Positions 15,037 to 22,157 of a stretch of 44,119 nucleotides of DNA are shown here, one piece after another. Origin of the DNA: a bacterium (GTDB lineage Bacteria > Patescibacteriota > Microgenomatia > Levybacterales > UBA12049). Below the pieces are notes generated by a model. That model was not told the origin of the DNA, did no database searches, and worked only from the letters and a program-made list of their open reading frames with translations. Numbering within the stretch: position 1 is the stretch's first letter; each line of letters begins with the position of its first letter. The stretch spans positions 1 through 44,119 of the forward strand of contig JAJYHW010000085.1 of the NCBI GenBank assembly GCA_021784535.1, given 5' to 3'. A program made the position numbers and the translations under genes.

Positions 15037-16002
15037 ATGTTCTCTCGGCAAAAAATTATTGTTTTCCAAAAACATATTCTTGATTGGTACCATGAAAATC
15101 AGCGCCCTCTCCCATGGCGTAAAACCCGGGACCCCTATTGTATTCTCATATCAGAAGTTATGTCTCAGCAGACGCAGCTTTCTCGTGTCATTCCAAAATA
15201 TGAAGCATGGATTAAGAAATTTTCAACTGTGCAAAGTTTGGCAAAAGCAAAAGTATCGGAAGTGTTGGCATATTGGAGTGGACTCGGTTATAACAGGCGA
15301 GCGCTTAATTTGCAAAAAGCTGCTCAGAAAATTGCGCAGGAATATAAAGGGGCTTTTCCACGAACAGAAAAAGAACTTATTGCACTACCTGGGATAGGAA
15401 AATACACAGCGCGGGCGATTCTTTGTTTTGCATTTGATCAACAAGTGGCTGTTGTGGATACCAATGTGAAGAAGGTGATACTGACACAATTAATTAAAAA
15501 CTCGAATGCCGAAGCACGAAATCCTAAACAAATTCGAAATAATAATTGTCAAAGAACAAAACATGTAGAATTTGGAATATTGAAAAATTCAGAAATTATT
15601 TCGAATTTTGGATTTCGAATTTTGGATTTGCCCAAAAACGATGAAACGGAGAGGACGGATTTAAGTGATAAAGAGATAAATGAGATCGCCCAACAACTGC
15701 TTCCAGCAGACAAAGCGTATGAATGGAATCAGGCGCTTATGGATTATGCAGCAACAGTATTGAAGAAAGAAAAAATTCCAATTCCTAAGCAATCAAAATT
15801 TCATGGATCCCATCGGTATTATCGTGGGCAAGTGTTAAAAGTATTATTACAGAAGAAAAAAATTTTGGTAAAGGGTTTGGGTCCATTAATAAAAAAGGAT
15901 TATACAGATTCAGAGGAAGAGTGGCTTCAGCAATTGATAGATGAATTGGTGCATGAAGGATTTGTTAAATATGAAAAAACCATTATTACCCTCGCTTCTT
16001 AA
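15037..16002 (+). CDS. mutY: MutY-like A/G-specific adenine DNA glycosylase without Fe-S cysteines
   Basis: 321 residues. It removes adenine opposite 8-oxoguanine. PLPWRKTRDPYCILISEVMSQQT (broken: PLPWRK at 25-30, Glu40 catalytic in ISEVMSQQT), the helix-hairpin-helix LPGIGKYTARA (117-127) and VVDTNV with Asp141 are clear. After Leu152 about 53 residues come from a palindromic repeat (NPKQIRNNN, FGFRILDLP), inserted in frame. The usual C-x6-C-x2-C-x5-C cluster after the MDYAATV segment is missing (KKEKIPIPKQSKFHG), and so is a MutT-like C-terminal domain. Cluster-free MutY homologues are known, so it may still work. Confidence 0.88.
   Translation: MFSRQKIIVFQKHILDWYHENQRPLPWRKTRDPYCILISEVMSQQTQLSRVIPKYEAWIKKFSTVQSLAKAKVSEVLAYWSGLGYNRRALNLQKAAQKIAQEYKGAFPRTEKELIALPGIGKYTARAILCFAFDQQVAVVDTNVKKVILTQLIKNSNAEARNPKQIRNNNCQRTKHVEFGILKNSEIISNFGFRILDLPKNDETERTDLSDKEINEIAQQLLPADKAYEWNQALMDYAATVLKKEKIPIPKQSKFHGSHRYYRGQVLKVLLQKKKILVKGLGPLIKKDYTDSEEEWLQQLIDELVHEGFVKYEKTIITLAS
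15499..15640 (+). repeat. Palindromic repeat inserted in frame in mutY
   Basis: ATTCGAAATAAT (15532-15543) and ATTATTTCGAAT (15595-15606) are perfect 12-nt inverted repeats; outside them are CGAAATCC-like words on the left and two tandem CGAATTTTGGATTT words on the right. The element has no stop codon in the mutY frame and replaces nothing conserved. Confidence 0.75.
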
Positions 16003-16029
16003 ACGTGCTTAATAAGCCTATTTTGTCTA

Positions 16030-16058
16030 TTGTCAGGAGTATCCTATAAGAGTATAAT
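16030..16058 (+). promoter_or_regulatory. Promoter of the 16067 gene (leaderless type)
   Basis: TTGTCA (16030-16035), 17-nt spacer, TATAAT (16053-16058), 8 nt to the ATG. Close to consensus. Confidence 0.8.
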
Positions 16059-16066
16059 CTTTTTTT

Positions 16067-16873
16067 ATGTCGGAAAGAGAAGTAGTTTTATATGCACCTG
16101 ATAGTAATATTTCTCAAAGAAGTGAACTTTTGGGGACAACTGTTGACTTTGCGAGTAAATATGCTGCTGCAATTAACAGACTCGGTTTAGAGATAGTTCA
16201 TCGTCGAAATCCTTCGGAACCGCGAGACATTTTATGTATGGATGAGGGATTAACTCCTTATAGTAATGTAACTGTTCGTTTGGCAGGACCTGTTCCACTT
16301 CTTGCAAGAACACTTCCTCTACTCAAAGAAGGTGTAGCTAATGGGATAGTTTATAGTCGTGTATTTGATCATGCACATTGTGGAGCATTGGGGCTCAATC
16401 TTGCAGAGATAGGTGAAGGAATGGATATAGATCCTCAAAAAGCTGGAGCATTTTTGGCAGGAAGGTTTGCTAAAGAATTAACAAGAGTATATCCAGATCA
16501 TGAAGTTGCTTATGGTGGTAGATTATCATTAACCAGAAGACCTAAAGATCAACATACTGGTCAGGTTATCTATTATGACGCACGAAATGCTGGATTAGAT
16601 TTTGCACATCTTGCTAATTTCCCACCTGGGTACACCATCAGCAGAAATATTTTTGGACCTGATGCATCAAGAGAATGTGTTAGTCTTGCTTTGGGGATTA
16701 CCTTTGGCGCTCATGGATTAAGTACAAAACTTACTCCAAGTACCCCATTATATTTGGTTGGAATTGTAGACGGTCAAGAACAAATGGGTAAGATTGCTGA
16801 TGAGCTACGTCTTATTCAAAGCTCCCAAGGTATAAATGCAGGACGTATGCAAGTGCAAATTATAGCAGCTTAA
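16067..16873 (+). CDS. Beta-carbonic-anhydrase-like protein
   Basis: 268 residues, soluble. I see a pattern like beta-carbonic anhydrase: CMDEGLTPYSN (57-67) for CxDxR, VRLAGP (70-75) for the VRNAG strand, a helix, then IVYSRVFDHAHCGALG (94-109) for the GHxxCGA motif. Cys57, His102 and Cys105 could bind zinc with Asp59, but the Arg of the Asp-Arg pair is Gly61. The second half (about 120-268) is not recognised. It could be a diverged carbonic anhydrase or a relative with another job. The gene is alone, with its own strong promoter, convergent to msrA. Confidence 0.5.
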   Translation: MSEREVVLYAPDSNISQRSELLGTTVDFASKYAAAINRLGLEIVHRRNPSEPRDILCMDEGLTPYSNVTVRLAGPVPLLARTLPLLKEGVANGIVYSRVFDHAHCGALGLNLAEIGEGMDIDPQKAGAFLAGRFAKELTRVYPDHEVAYGGRLSLTRRPKDQHTGQVIYYDARNAGLDFAHLANFPPGYTISRNIFGPDASRECVSLALGITFGAHGLSTKLTPSTPLYLVGIVDGQEQMGKIADELRLIQSSQGINAGRMQVQIIAA

Positions 16874-16890
16874 TTGAAAAATAAACAAAT

Positions 16891-17451
16891 TTATTCCTTA
16901 TACTCTTCTTTCACATCCTCTTTGAAATCTTTCATTAATTTGCGAAGTTTTGGATCGATAATAACTCTACAATAATCAGGTCGTTTGCCGCTTTCATAAA
17001 AGTTTTGGTGCTCTGTTTCAGCTTTATAAAAGTTTGTAAACGGTATAATTTCTGTAACGATTGATTTAGTATATTTACCAGATTTTTCTAATTGTTCTTT
17101 AGATGCTTCAGCAAGGTTTTTTTGTGCATCATTATGATAAAAAATAATAGATCGGTATTCTGGGCCTGTGTCATAACCTTGCTGGTTGAGTGTCGTTGGA
17201 TCATGAGTCGCCCAGAAGATGTCAAGCAATTTCTCGTAAGAAATAATCGATGGGTCAAATTGTAATTGGACCGATTCTGCATGACCAGTGTTTTGCATAG
17301 CGACATCGTTGTAAGTGGGGTTTTTCATCGTACCTCCTGCATAGCCTGAAATAACAGTTATTACACCTTTTACGCGTTTGAAAATAGCTTCTGTGCACCA
17401 AAAACACCCTCCGGCAAACATTGCAGTTTCTAAATTCTTTATAGCCGACAT
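16891..17451 (-). CDS. msrA: Peptide-methionine (S)-S-oxide reductase MsrA
   Basis: 186 residues, cytosolic. GGCFWCTE (14-21) holds the catalytic Cys16; the rest (GYAGG, NPTYNDV, GHAESVQ, FWATHDPTTLNQQG, DTGPEYRS) is standard MsrA. It repairs S-methionine sulfoxide in proteins. The start is set by TATAAT ending 6 nt upstream. No MsrB domain is fused. With the nickel superoxide dismutase it suggests oxidant defence. Confidence 0.96.
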   Translation of the reverse strand: MSAIKNLETAMFAGGCFWCTEAIFKRVKGVITVISGYAGGTMKNPTYNDVAMQNTGHAESVQLQFDPSIISYEKLLDIFWATHDPTTLNQQGYDTGPEYRSIIFYHNDAQKNLAEASKEQLEKSGKYTKSIVTEIIPFTNFYKAETEHQNFYESGKRPDYCRVIIDPKLRKLMKDFKEDVKEEYKE

Positions 17452-17457
17452 AGGAAC

Positions 17458-17463
17458 ATTATA
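17458..17463 (-). promoter_or_regulatory. -10 box of msrA (leaderless type)
   Basis: TATAAT on the minus strand, 6 nt before the ATG at 17451. Confidence 0.65.
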
Positions 17464-17527
17464 TCGTATCTCTTTGGTGAAGAGAAAGTAAAGGATAATT
17501 TAAGAAAACAATTTTACGGTAAAAGAG

Positions 17528-17533
17528 TATAAT
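17528..17533 (+). promoter_or_regulatory. -10 box of the ABC exporter operon (leaderless type)
   Basis: TATAAT, 6 nt before the ATG at 17540; -35 is weak. Confidence 0.65.
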
Positions 17534-17539
17534 AAAATT

Positions 17540-18337
17540 ATGCCAGATGCCATTGTCGAAGTTTCCCATCTTACCAAACGCTTCGGTGATTTTACAGCAG
17601 TGAATGACGTTTCATTTTCTGTGGCGCGTGGACAAATTTTTGCCTTTCTTGGTCCCAATGGTGCCGGCAAGAGTACTACAATTAAGATACTCACAACGCT
17701 TCTTAATCCAACTGCGGGAGAGATTACGCTTAACGGATTTGATGCATTACATGATAAAGATAATGCAAGAAAGTCGTTTGGTATTGTTTTTCAGGATCAG
17801 AGTCTGGATGATGAATTGACTGCGTATGAAAACATGGAGTTCCATGCAGTACTATATGGAATTAATACTGAAGTGCGTAAAAAGAATATCCATGAACTAT
17901 TGGTGCTTGTTGAATTGTGGGATAGAAAGGATAGTTTGGTTAAGACATTTTCCGGCGGGATGAAACGGCGATTGGAAATTGCTCGAGGCTTACTGCATCA
18001 TCCAAAAATATTTTTTCTTGATGAACCAACGCAAGGTCTTGACCCGCAGACTCGTAATCATATCTGGCATTATGTGAAAAATTTGAGTGAAGAAAAAGGT
18101 GTCACAATTTTTTTTACAACTCATTATCTGGAAGAAGCGCAAGAATATGCGCAACGAATTGCAATTATGGATCATGGCAATATTATTACCGAGGGGACGC
18201 TTGAAGATATACTAAAAAAGACTGGAGAAAAAACACTGGAGGCTGCTTTTCTTAAGTTAACAGGGAGTGACATTCGTGAAGAAAGCGCTAGCAGTCTGGA
18301 AGCGATGCGAAGACATAGACAGATGAGAGGACATTAG
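17540..18337 (+). CDS. ABC-2 type exporter, ATP-binding protein (DrrA-like)
   Basis: 265 residues. Walker A GPNGAGKST (38-46), signature FSGGMKRRLEIARGL, Walker B KIFFLDEPTQGLDPQ and H-loop TTHYLEEA are all intact. It belongs to the DrrA/daunorubicin-resistance group of ATPases that power export of lipids, glycans or drugs. The permease gene follows 41 nt downstream. Confidence 0.95.
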   Translation: MPDAIVEVSHLTKRFGDFTAVNDVSFSVARGQIFAFLGPNGAGKSTTIKILTTLLNPTAGEITLNGFDALHDKDNARKSFGIVFQDQSLDDELTAYENMEFHAVLYGINTEVRKKNIHELLVLVELWDRKDSLVKTFSGGMKRRLEIARGLLHHPKIFFLDEPTQGLDPQTRNHIWHYVKNLSEEKGVTIFFTTHYLEEAQEYAQRIAIMDHGNIITEGTLEDILKKTGEKTLEAAFLKLTGSDIREESASSLEAMRRHRQMRGH

Positions 18338-18378
18338 TACTAAGAACTAACGTGTTCACGAGGTACGGTTTAAAAAAT

Positions 18379-19122
18379 ATGAATGCTATTTATATTTTAT
18401 GGTTACGAGAATTAAAACGGTATAGCCGTTCGCGTTCACGCATGATTGGCTCACTCGGTCAGCCGATTTTATTTCTTTTTGCATTAGGATTCGGATTGGG
18501 TCCTGTTTTTCAACGAGCAGGGCAGGGGAATTATTTTCAATTTCTTGGTCCTGGCGTTATCGCTATGAGTATTTTATTCACTGCAATTTTTGGCGGTATT
18601 CAAGTTATTTGGGATAAGCAATTCGGATTTCTTAAAGAGACATTGGTAGCGCCAGTTCCCCGATGGCAGATTATGCTTGGGAAAACCTTTGGAGGTGCGA
18701 CAATAGCTGTTTTGCAAGGAGTAGTTGTATTGATTTTAGCAACGATTTTTGGTTTTCGACCGGAATTAGGTTTGCTCGTGTTGGCATTGACCTTTATGCT
18801 TTTGATTGCGCTCTTTTTTACCGGATTAGGTATCAGTATCGCATCCGTCCTTGCGGATATTAACGGGTTTCAGATTATTATGAATTTTTTAGTGCAACCG
18901 GTTTTTTTCCTTTCAGGAGCACTTTTCCCATTAAATAATTTGCCAAAAGTTATTAGTAATATTACCGCAGTTGATCCGTTAACGTATGGAGTTGACGGAA
19001 TTCGTGGCACGCTAACCGGAGCAAGTCATTTTGGATTAGCAATAGATATAACTGTGCTTCTCATACTGGTAATGATTATTCTTACGATTGGCGCTACTCT
19101 TTTTTCACGAATTGAAGCTTGA
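18379..19122 (+). CDS. ABC-2 type exporter, permease (DrrB-like)
   Basis: 247 residues from ATG 18379 (MNAIYILWLRELKRYSRSRS, the usual family start); a GTG at 18352 would add nine residues. Six membrane segments and the ABC-2 signature near PVFFLSGALFPLNNLP are seen. It pairs with the ATPase encoded just upstream to form a homodimeric-type exporter. The substrate is unknown. The gene ends 2 nt from the end of the convergent gene. Confidence 0.93.
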   Translation: MNAIYILWLRELKRYSRSRSRMIGSLGQPILFLFALGFGLGPVFQRAGQGNYFQFLGPGVIAMSILFTAIFGGIQVIWDKQFGFLKETLVAPVPRWQIMLGKTFGGATIAVLQGVVVLILATIFGFRPELGLLVLALTFMLLIALFFTGLGISIASVLADINGFQIIMNFLVQPVFFLSGALFPLNNLPKVISNITAVDPLTYGVDGIRGTLTGASHFGLAIDITVLLILVMIILTIGATLFSRIEA

Positions 19123-19124
19123 GA

Positions 19125-19583
19125 TTACATCGGCTGGAGGCCGATAAGCGTTTTTACCGGAGTGAAAGAGACTTCTTTGCCGTTGACAACTGTCGCTATG
19201 CTATATTTATATGTTACTCCCTTTTTAAGATAAGAAATTGTATAGTTTGTAACTTTTGGCGGAATATTTCTAACAGAATTGGTAAATGATTGCTCTCCCG
19301 ATTGTCCGTAGTAGATATTGTACGAGGCTGCGTGCGGATTAGACGGAAGCGGTATTGTTGCTTGCTCAAACAGTCCTCTCATGATACTAACTCCCGCGAC
19401 AGCCTGGCTCGCGGTGCCTTTAGGAAGCGACGCGACAAGGATCACCAATACAAGGCAGGCGCTGATAATGATAGCTCGTCTAAAGAGAACAGTTTGCGCT
19501 CCGGATGATGAAGAAGTACGTAAATCGGTGCGTTTGACAGCTTTGTGTGTTACTACTTTCTTTGCAAGCGCTTTCTTTTTCAT
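19125..19583 (-). CDS. Membrane-anchored protein with fibronectin-III-like domain
   Basis: 152 residues from the ATG at 19583; the in-frame ATG at 19622 lies upstream of the promoter. A Lys-rich N-terminus (1-30) is followed by one membrane segment (about 38-55) and an outside beta-rich domain (about 75-150): ASYNIYYGQSG, NYTISYLKKGVTYKYSIATV, the strand pattern of a fibronectin type III module. A cell-surface structural or binding role is likely but unproven. Confidence 0.75.
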   Translation of the reverse strand: MKKKALAKKVVTHKAVKRTDLRTSSSSGAQTVLFRRAIIISACLVLVILVASLPKGTASQAVAGVSIMRGLFEQATIPLPSNPHAASYNIYYGQSGEQSFTNSVRNIPPKVTNYTISYLKKGVTYKYSIATVVNGKEVSFTPVKTLIGLQPM

Positions 19584-19593
19584 ATCTCTATTC

Positions 19594-19622
19594 AGTAGAA
19601 CAAAAATAGAGGAGTCTGTCAA
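19594..19622 (-). promoter_or_regulatory. Promoter of the 19583 gene
   Basis: On the minus strand: TTGACA (19622-19617), 17-nt spacer, TCTACT (19599-19594), 10 nt to the ATG. The leader should be only a few bases. Confidence 0.65.
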
Positions 19623-19675
19623 GCTCTGCTATTGATGGTAATGTTAGCTAAAAATTAAAAGTGAACACCCGCAAT

Positions 19676-19762
19676 TCAGCGGCTAGGAAGTTCTGGGCCA
19701 CCGCAGTCCTCACCTCCACAGCAATAAGCTTCTTTAGGCAAATGCCAGCTTATGTTTTTCAA
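19676..19762 (-). CDS. Possible Cys-rich 28-residue peptide overlapping mscS end
   Basis: On the minus strand, a TTG at 19762 opens a 28-residue frame ending in TGA at 19676. It overlaps the last 29 nt of mscS in another frame and continues through a clearly G+C-richer stretch. The peptide ends KEAYCCGGEDCGGPELPSR, with CC and C spaced by Gly/Glu/Asp. It could be a microprotein, an mscS frameshift extension, or a chance frame in a structured RNA. Confidence 0.3.
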   Translation of the reverse strand: MKNISWHLPKEAYCCGGEDCGGPELPSR

Positions 19763-20528
19763 ATTCTTTTTTTACAAGCAATCTGTACTTTCTTGCGATT
19801 TCATTTCTGTGGACAGGAGAAGTTGTAATGATGACACGGATAATCATAGTTTCTGCTTCTTTAAAATTCTCTATTCCCTTTACTTCCGATACCGGGGTAA
19901 TCAGCTCTGCATATGCAGGATCTTTCTGTAATTGCTCAAGTGCGTTTTCAGCAGCTTTTATGATAACATCAATCTCCTGATTTATTTTTACCGGCAAATC
20001 AATAATAATATTGAATTTCTGTCGGGAAAAATTAATGATTTTTCTAATCTGGCCGTTCGGAATAATATGAACTGTTCCGTTGTCAGTGCGTATTGTTAAG
20101 GCACGAGCGCCGATACGCTCCACAATTCCTTCGGTTATGTCTCCTTGAATGAATGTAGTGCCGATTTGTAAGTAATCGCCAATTGCGATAGAGTCAAGAG
20201 ACAGGAGAAAAAGGCCATTTACAAAATCTTCTATGATTCCACGCGCTCCAATTCCAAATACGATACCTATGACAGTTGCTGAAGCGAGTAAAGGAGTGAG
20301 ATTAATGCCAAATAATGAAAGGATTATATAGAGAGCAACAATATAAACAACTGTTGTAATGAGATTGCGGATAACAGACGCGATTGTGTGTGTCCGTTTG
20401 GTGCCAAATCGCTTCGGCACACGGATAAATGAGCGGAGAATATAATCAACTAAAACAGCAACAAGAAGTGTAACTCCTGCATATAGATAAGTTTTAATCA
20501 TCGCGGTTGAAAAAATATCAATATTCAC
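19734..20528 (-). CDS. MscS-family mechanosensitive channel
   Basis: 264 residues from a GTG at 20528; an ATG at 20501 is also possible. Membrane helices lie at about 10-30, 45-70 and 75-105. The pore-helix region and the start of the beta domain (VFGIGARGIIEDFVNGLFLL, then GDYLQIG and RALTIRTDNGTVHIIPNGQI) are typical. The channel opens under membrane tension to let out solutes. It lies 55 nt downstream of the PLP decarboxylase gene on the same strand, so it may be the second gene of that transcript. Confidence 0.92.
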   Translation of the reverse strand: MNIDIFSTAMIKTYLYAGVTLLVAVLVDYILRSFIRVPKRFGTKRTHTIASVIRNLITTVVYIVALYIILSLFGINLTPLLASATVIGIVFGIGARGIIEDFVNGLFLLSLDSIAIGDYLQIGTTFIQGDITEGIVERIGARALTIRTDNGTVHIIPNGQIRKIINFSRQKFNIIIDLPVKINQEIDVIIKAAENALEQLQKDPAYAELITPVSEVKGIENFKEAETMIIRVIITTSPVHRNEIARKYRLLVKKEFEKHKLAFA

Positions 20529-20583
20529 CTTATACCCAGCATAAAATAAAACGGGAAAGAAGTAAAGCGAAAATTTACGTAAG

Positions 20584-21801
20584 CTATGAAAGCCGGTTGA
20601 TCGCGTGGGCTCCCTGATAAGAATTTTTTAATAGTAATTTCTGATTTGCCAGCAATTTGAAATCGCGTACATCTTTAATAAATTCGTTAAGCAGCATTTG
20701 TTCCTGATCTTTTTTAATAACGATTCTGAAACCTGTTTTTCCAAGTCCTTCAACAGTGTAAGCGTGCTGCAGCCATCCTTGTCCGAGTAGATATTTAGAA
20801 AGTCTGCTGGCGTCTTCCCCATAAACGAAAAGTTGAGGAGAATATGGTGAGCCCTGATAGCAGGAATAGCCAAAACTCTGGAGGATATCAGTGAGCTCTT
20901 TTTTTGTTTTGAGATATTTCTTGGCAAATTTCCTGTAACCTTGAAATTTATACAGCATAAGATTGGTATATAAACTAAAAAGCCCTAAAGAGGATCCAGT
21001 TACAGTAAGGCCTGCCATTTTTTTATTGCCTGAGCTAAGATATTCAATATTACCGGTATAGGCTTGCGTTATTTTTTTGTCACGGAGCAGCAAGACTCCG
21101 CCTCCAACCAGCGAGAGGCCAAATTTGTGACAGGAAATATTCATTGAGAAGAGACTTTCCAGCTGAGAAAATGTATATCTGAGATCAGTATCAAGATAAG
21201 GGATGATAAAACCACCAATTGCTCCGTCAATATGCATCCAGGTATCATGTTCTTTCGCGATTGCGTCCAGTTGAATCAGATCGTCAATAACCCCGAGTTC
21301 AGTTGCTATCATGATTGCGGCGACAAGAATAGTATTCCTATCAATTTTTTTCTTTACTTCCTCAATGTCTGTAGTATGCGTATCGTTAAGACCAATTTCC
21401 CGCACTTCTATGTTAAGCATTTTTGCACAACGTTTTAAGCTATAGTGTGCATGTTTTGGAACAAGGATATTTGGTTTGGTAATACCTTTCTCATCCTTCG
21501 CTTTTTCTCGAGCATAATGGAAAGCAAGCAGAATGCTTTCAGTAGAGCCAGCAGTAAGTACGACACTGCCGTCTTTATTGTCAAATAATTTTTTGAAATA
21601 TTTTTCTATGGTTTTCTCAAAATAGCTTAATGATGTATATCCTGCACGGTCTACGACATTTTTATTAAGATAATGAAAAAGGTACTGGTATACAAAAGGA
21701 TTTTTATGAATGGCGGTAAAAGTACCGATATTTTTTTGTTCGCTGGGATCTTCTTTGATAAGTTTGTCTAGCTGACTCTGAAGGTTTTGTAGATTTCCCA
21801 T
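20584..21801 (-). CDS. PLP-dependent group II decarboxylase / aminotransferase-fold enzyme
   Basis: 405 residues from ATG 21801, chosen because a consensus promoter lies just upstream; a longer frame starts at 21846 inside the -35 box. The fold-type I pattern is clear: TAGSTESILLAF (phosphate-binding turn), WMHIDGAIGGF (Asp contacting the PLP ring) and NISCHKFG (Lys that binds PLP). It resembles glutamate/tyrosine/aspartate decarboxylases (GadB, MfnA). The substrate cannot be fixed; a role in making an amine or beta-alanine is possible. Confidence 0.88.
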   Translation of the reverse strand: MGNLQNLQSQLDKLIKEDPSEQKNIGTFTAIHKNPFVYQYLFHYLNKNVVDRAGYTSLSYFEKTIEKYFKKLFDNKDGSVVLTAGSTESILLAFHYAREKAKDEKGITKPNILVPKHAHYSLKRCAKMLNIEVREIGLNDTHTTDIEEVKKKIDRNTILVAAIMIATELGVIDDLIQLDAIAKEHDTWMHIDGAIGGFIIPYLDTDLRYTFSQLESLFSMNISCHKFGLSLVGGGVLLLRDKKITQAYTGNIEYLSSGNKKMAGLTVTGSSLGLFSLYTNLMLYKFQGYRKFAKKYLKTKKELTDILQSFGYSCYQGSPYSPQLFVYGEDASRLSKYLLGQGWLQHAYTVEGLGKTGFRIVIKKDQEQMLLNEFIKDVRDFKLLANQKLLLKNSYQGAHAINRLS

Positions 21802-21817
21802 AAGATGGAATAAAATG

Positions 21818-21846
21818 AGTATAACAAAGTTGTCACAGTGAGTCAA
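21818..21846 (-). promoter_or_regulatory. Promoter of the PLP enzyme gene
   Basis: On the minus strand: TTGACT (21846-21841), 17-nt spacer, TATACT (21823-21818), 16 nt to the ATG, so the leader is about 9 nt with no Shine-Dalgarno. Confidence 0.75.
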
Positions 21847-22120
21847 CCGCTATATTTCGGTGTAAAATGCATATCTTCTTTCCTAACCCTTACCTATTGC
21901 TTGCGCACTTCTTAGTATAGAGATTTATACTACCAGAGATGTTTATGATACATCGTAAAAAGAGGATGTCTCTTTTTACTCGCTGTCTCCGGAAAGGAGG
22001 GGAGTATGGAAAAGTTTATACAATATTTGGAGAAACAGATAACACGTATATTGAATTCGTTTTTTACAGTTTTTACCACACCTGTACGATAGAGGATTTT
22101 ATTAGCTGTTATTTTAGCAC
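21847..22120. other. Intergenic region upstream of clpB
   Basis: It holds a symmetrical AGTATA...TATACT (21914-21931), a stem-loop AAAAAGAG/CTCTTTTT (21957-21964 / 21970-21977), and a perfect AAAGGAGG (21993-22000) before a 28-codon frame. A 61-codon frame from ATG 21939 also has a TATACT 7 nt upstream. Nothing else is recognised. It could be a leader or a small-gene locus. Confidence 0.35.
22006..22092 (+). CDS. Possible 28-residue peptide with a perfect Shine-Dalgarno
   Basis: AAAGGAGGGG, the best Shine-Dalgarno in the window, lies 5 nt before an ATG that opens 28 codons up to TAG at 22090. The peptide (starting MEKFIQYLEKQITRIL) looks like one amphipathic helix. It ends 29 nt before the clpB -35 box. 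No family known; may be a membrane-active or leader peptide, or chance. Confidence 0.3.
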   Translation: MEKFIQYLEKQITRILNSFFTVFTTPVR

Positions 22121-22149
22121 TTGACAAGTTTTACTGCTAATTCTACAAT
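22121..22149 (+). promoter_or_regulatory. Promoter of clpB (leaderless type)
   Basis: TTGACA (22121-22126), 17-nt spacer, TACAAT (22144-22149), 8 nt to the ATG. A near-consensus housekeeping promoter. No CIRCE-like inverted repeat is seen. Confidence 0.85.
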
Positions 22150-22157
22150 AGGGTAGT

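Noticed and set aside
15020..15397. Open frame of 125 codons overlapping mutY
   Set aside because: mutY motifs are in the other frame; it has no promoter or Shine-Dalgarno of its own.
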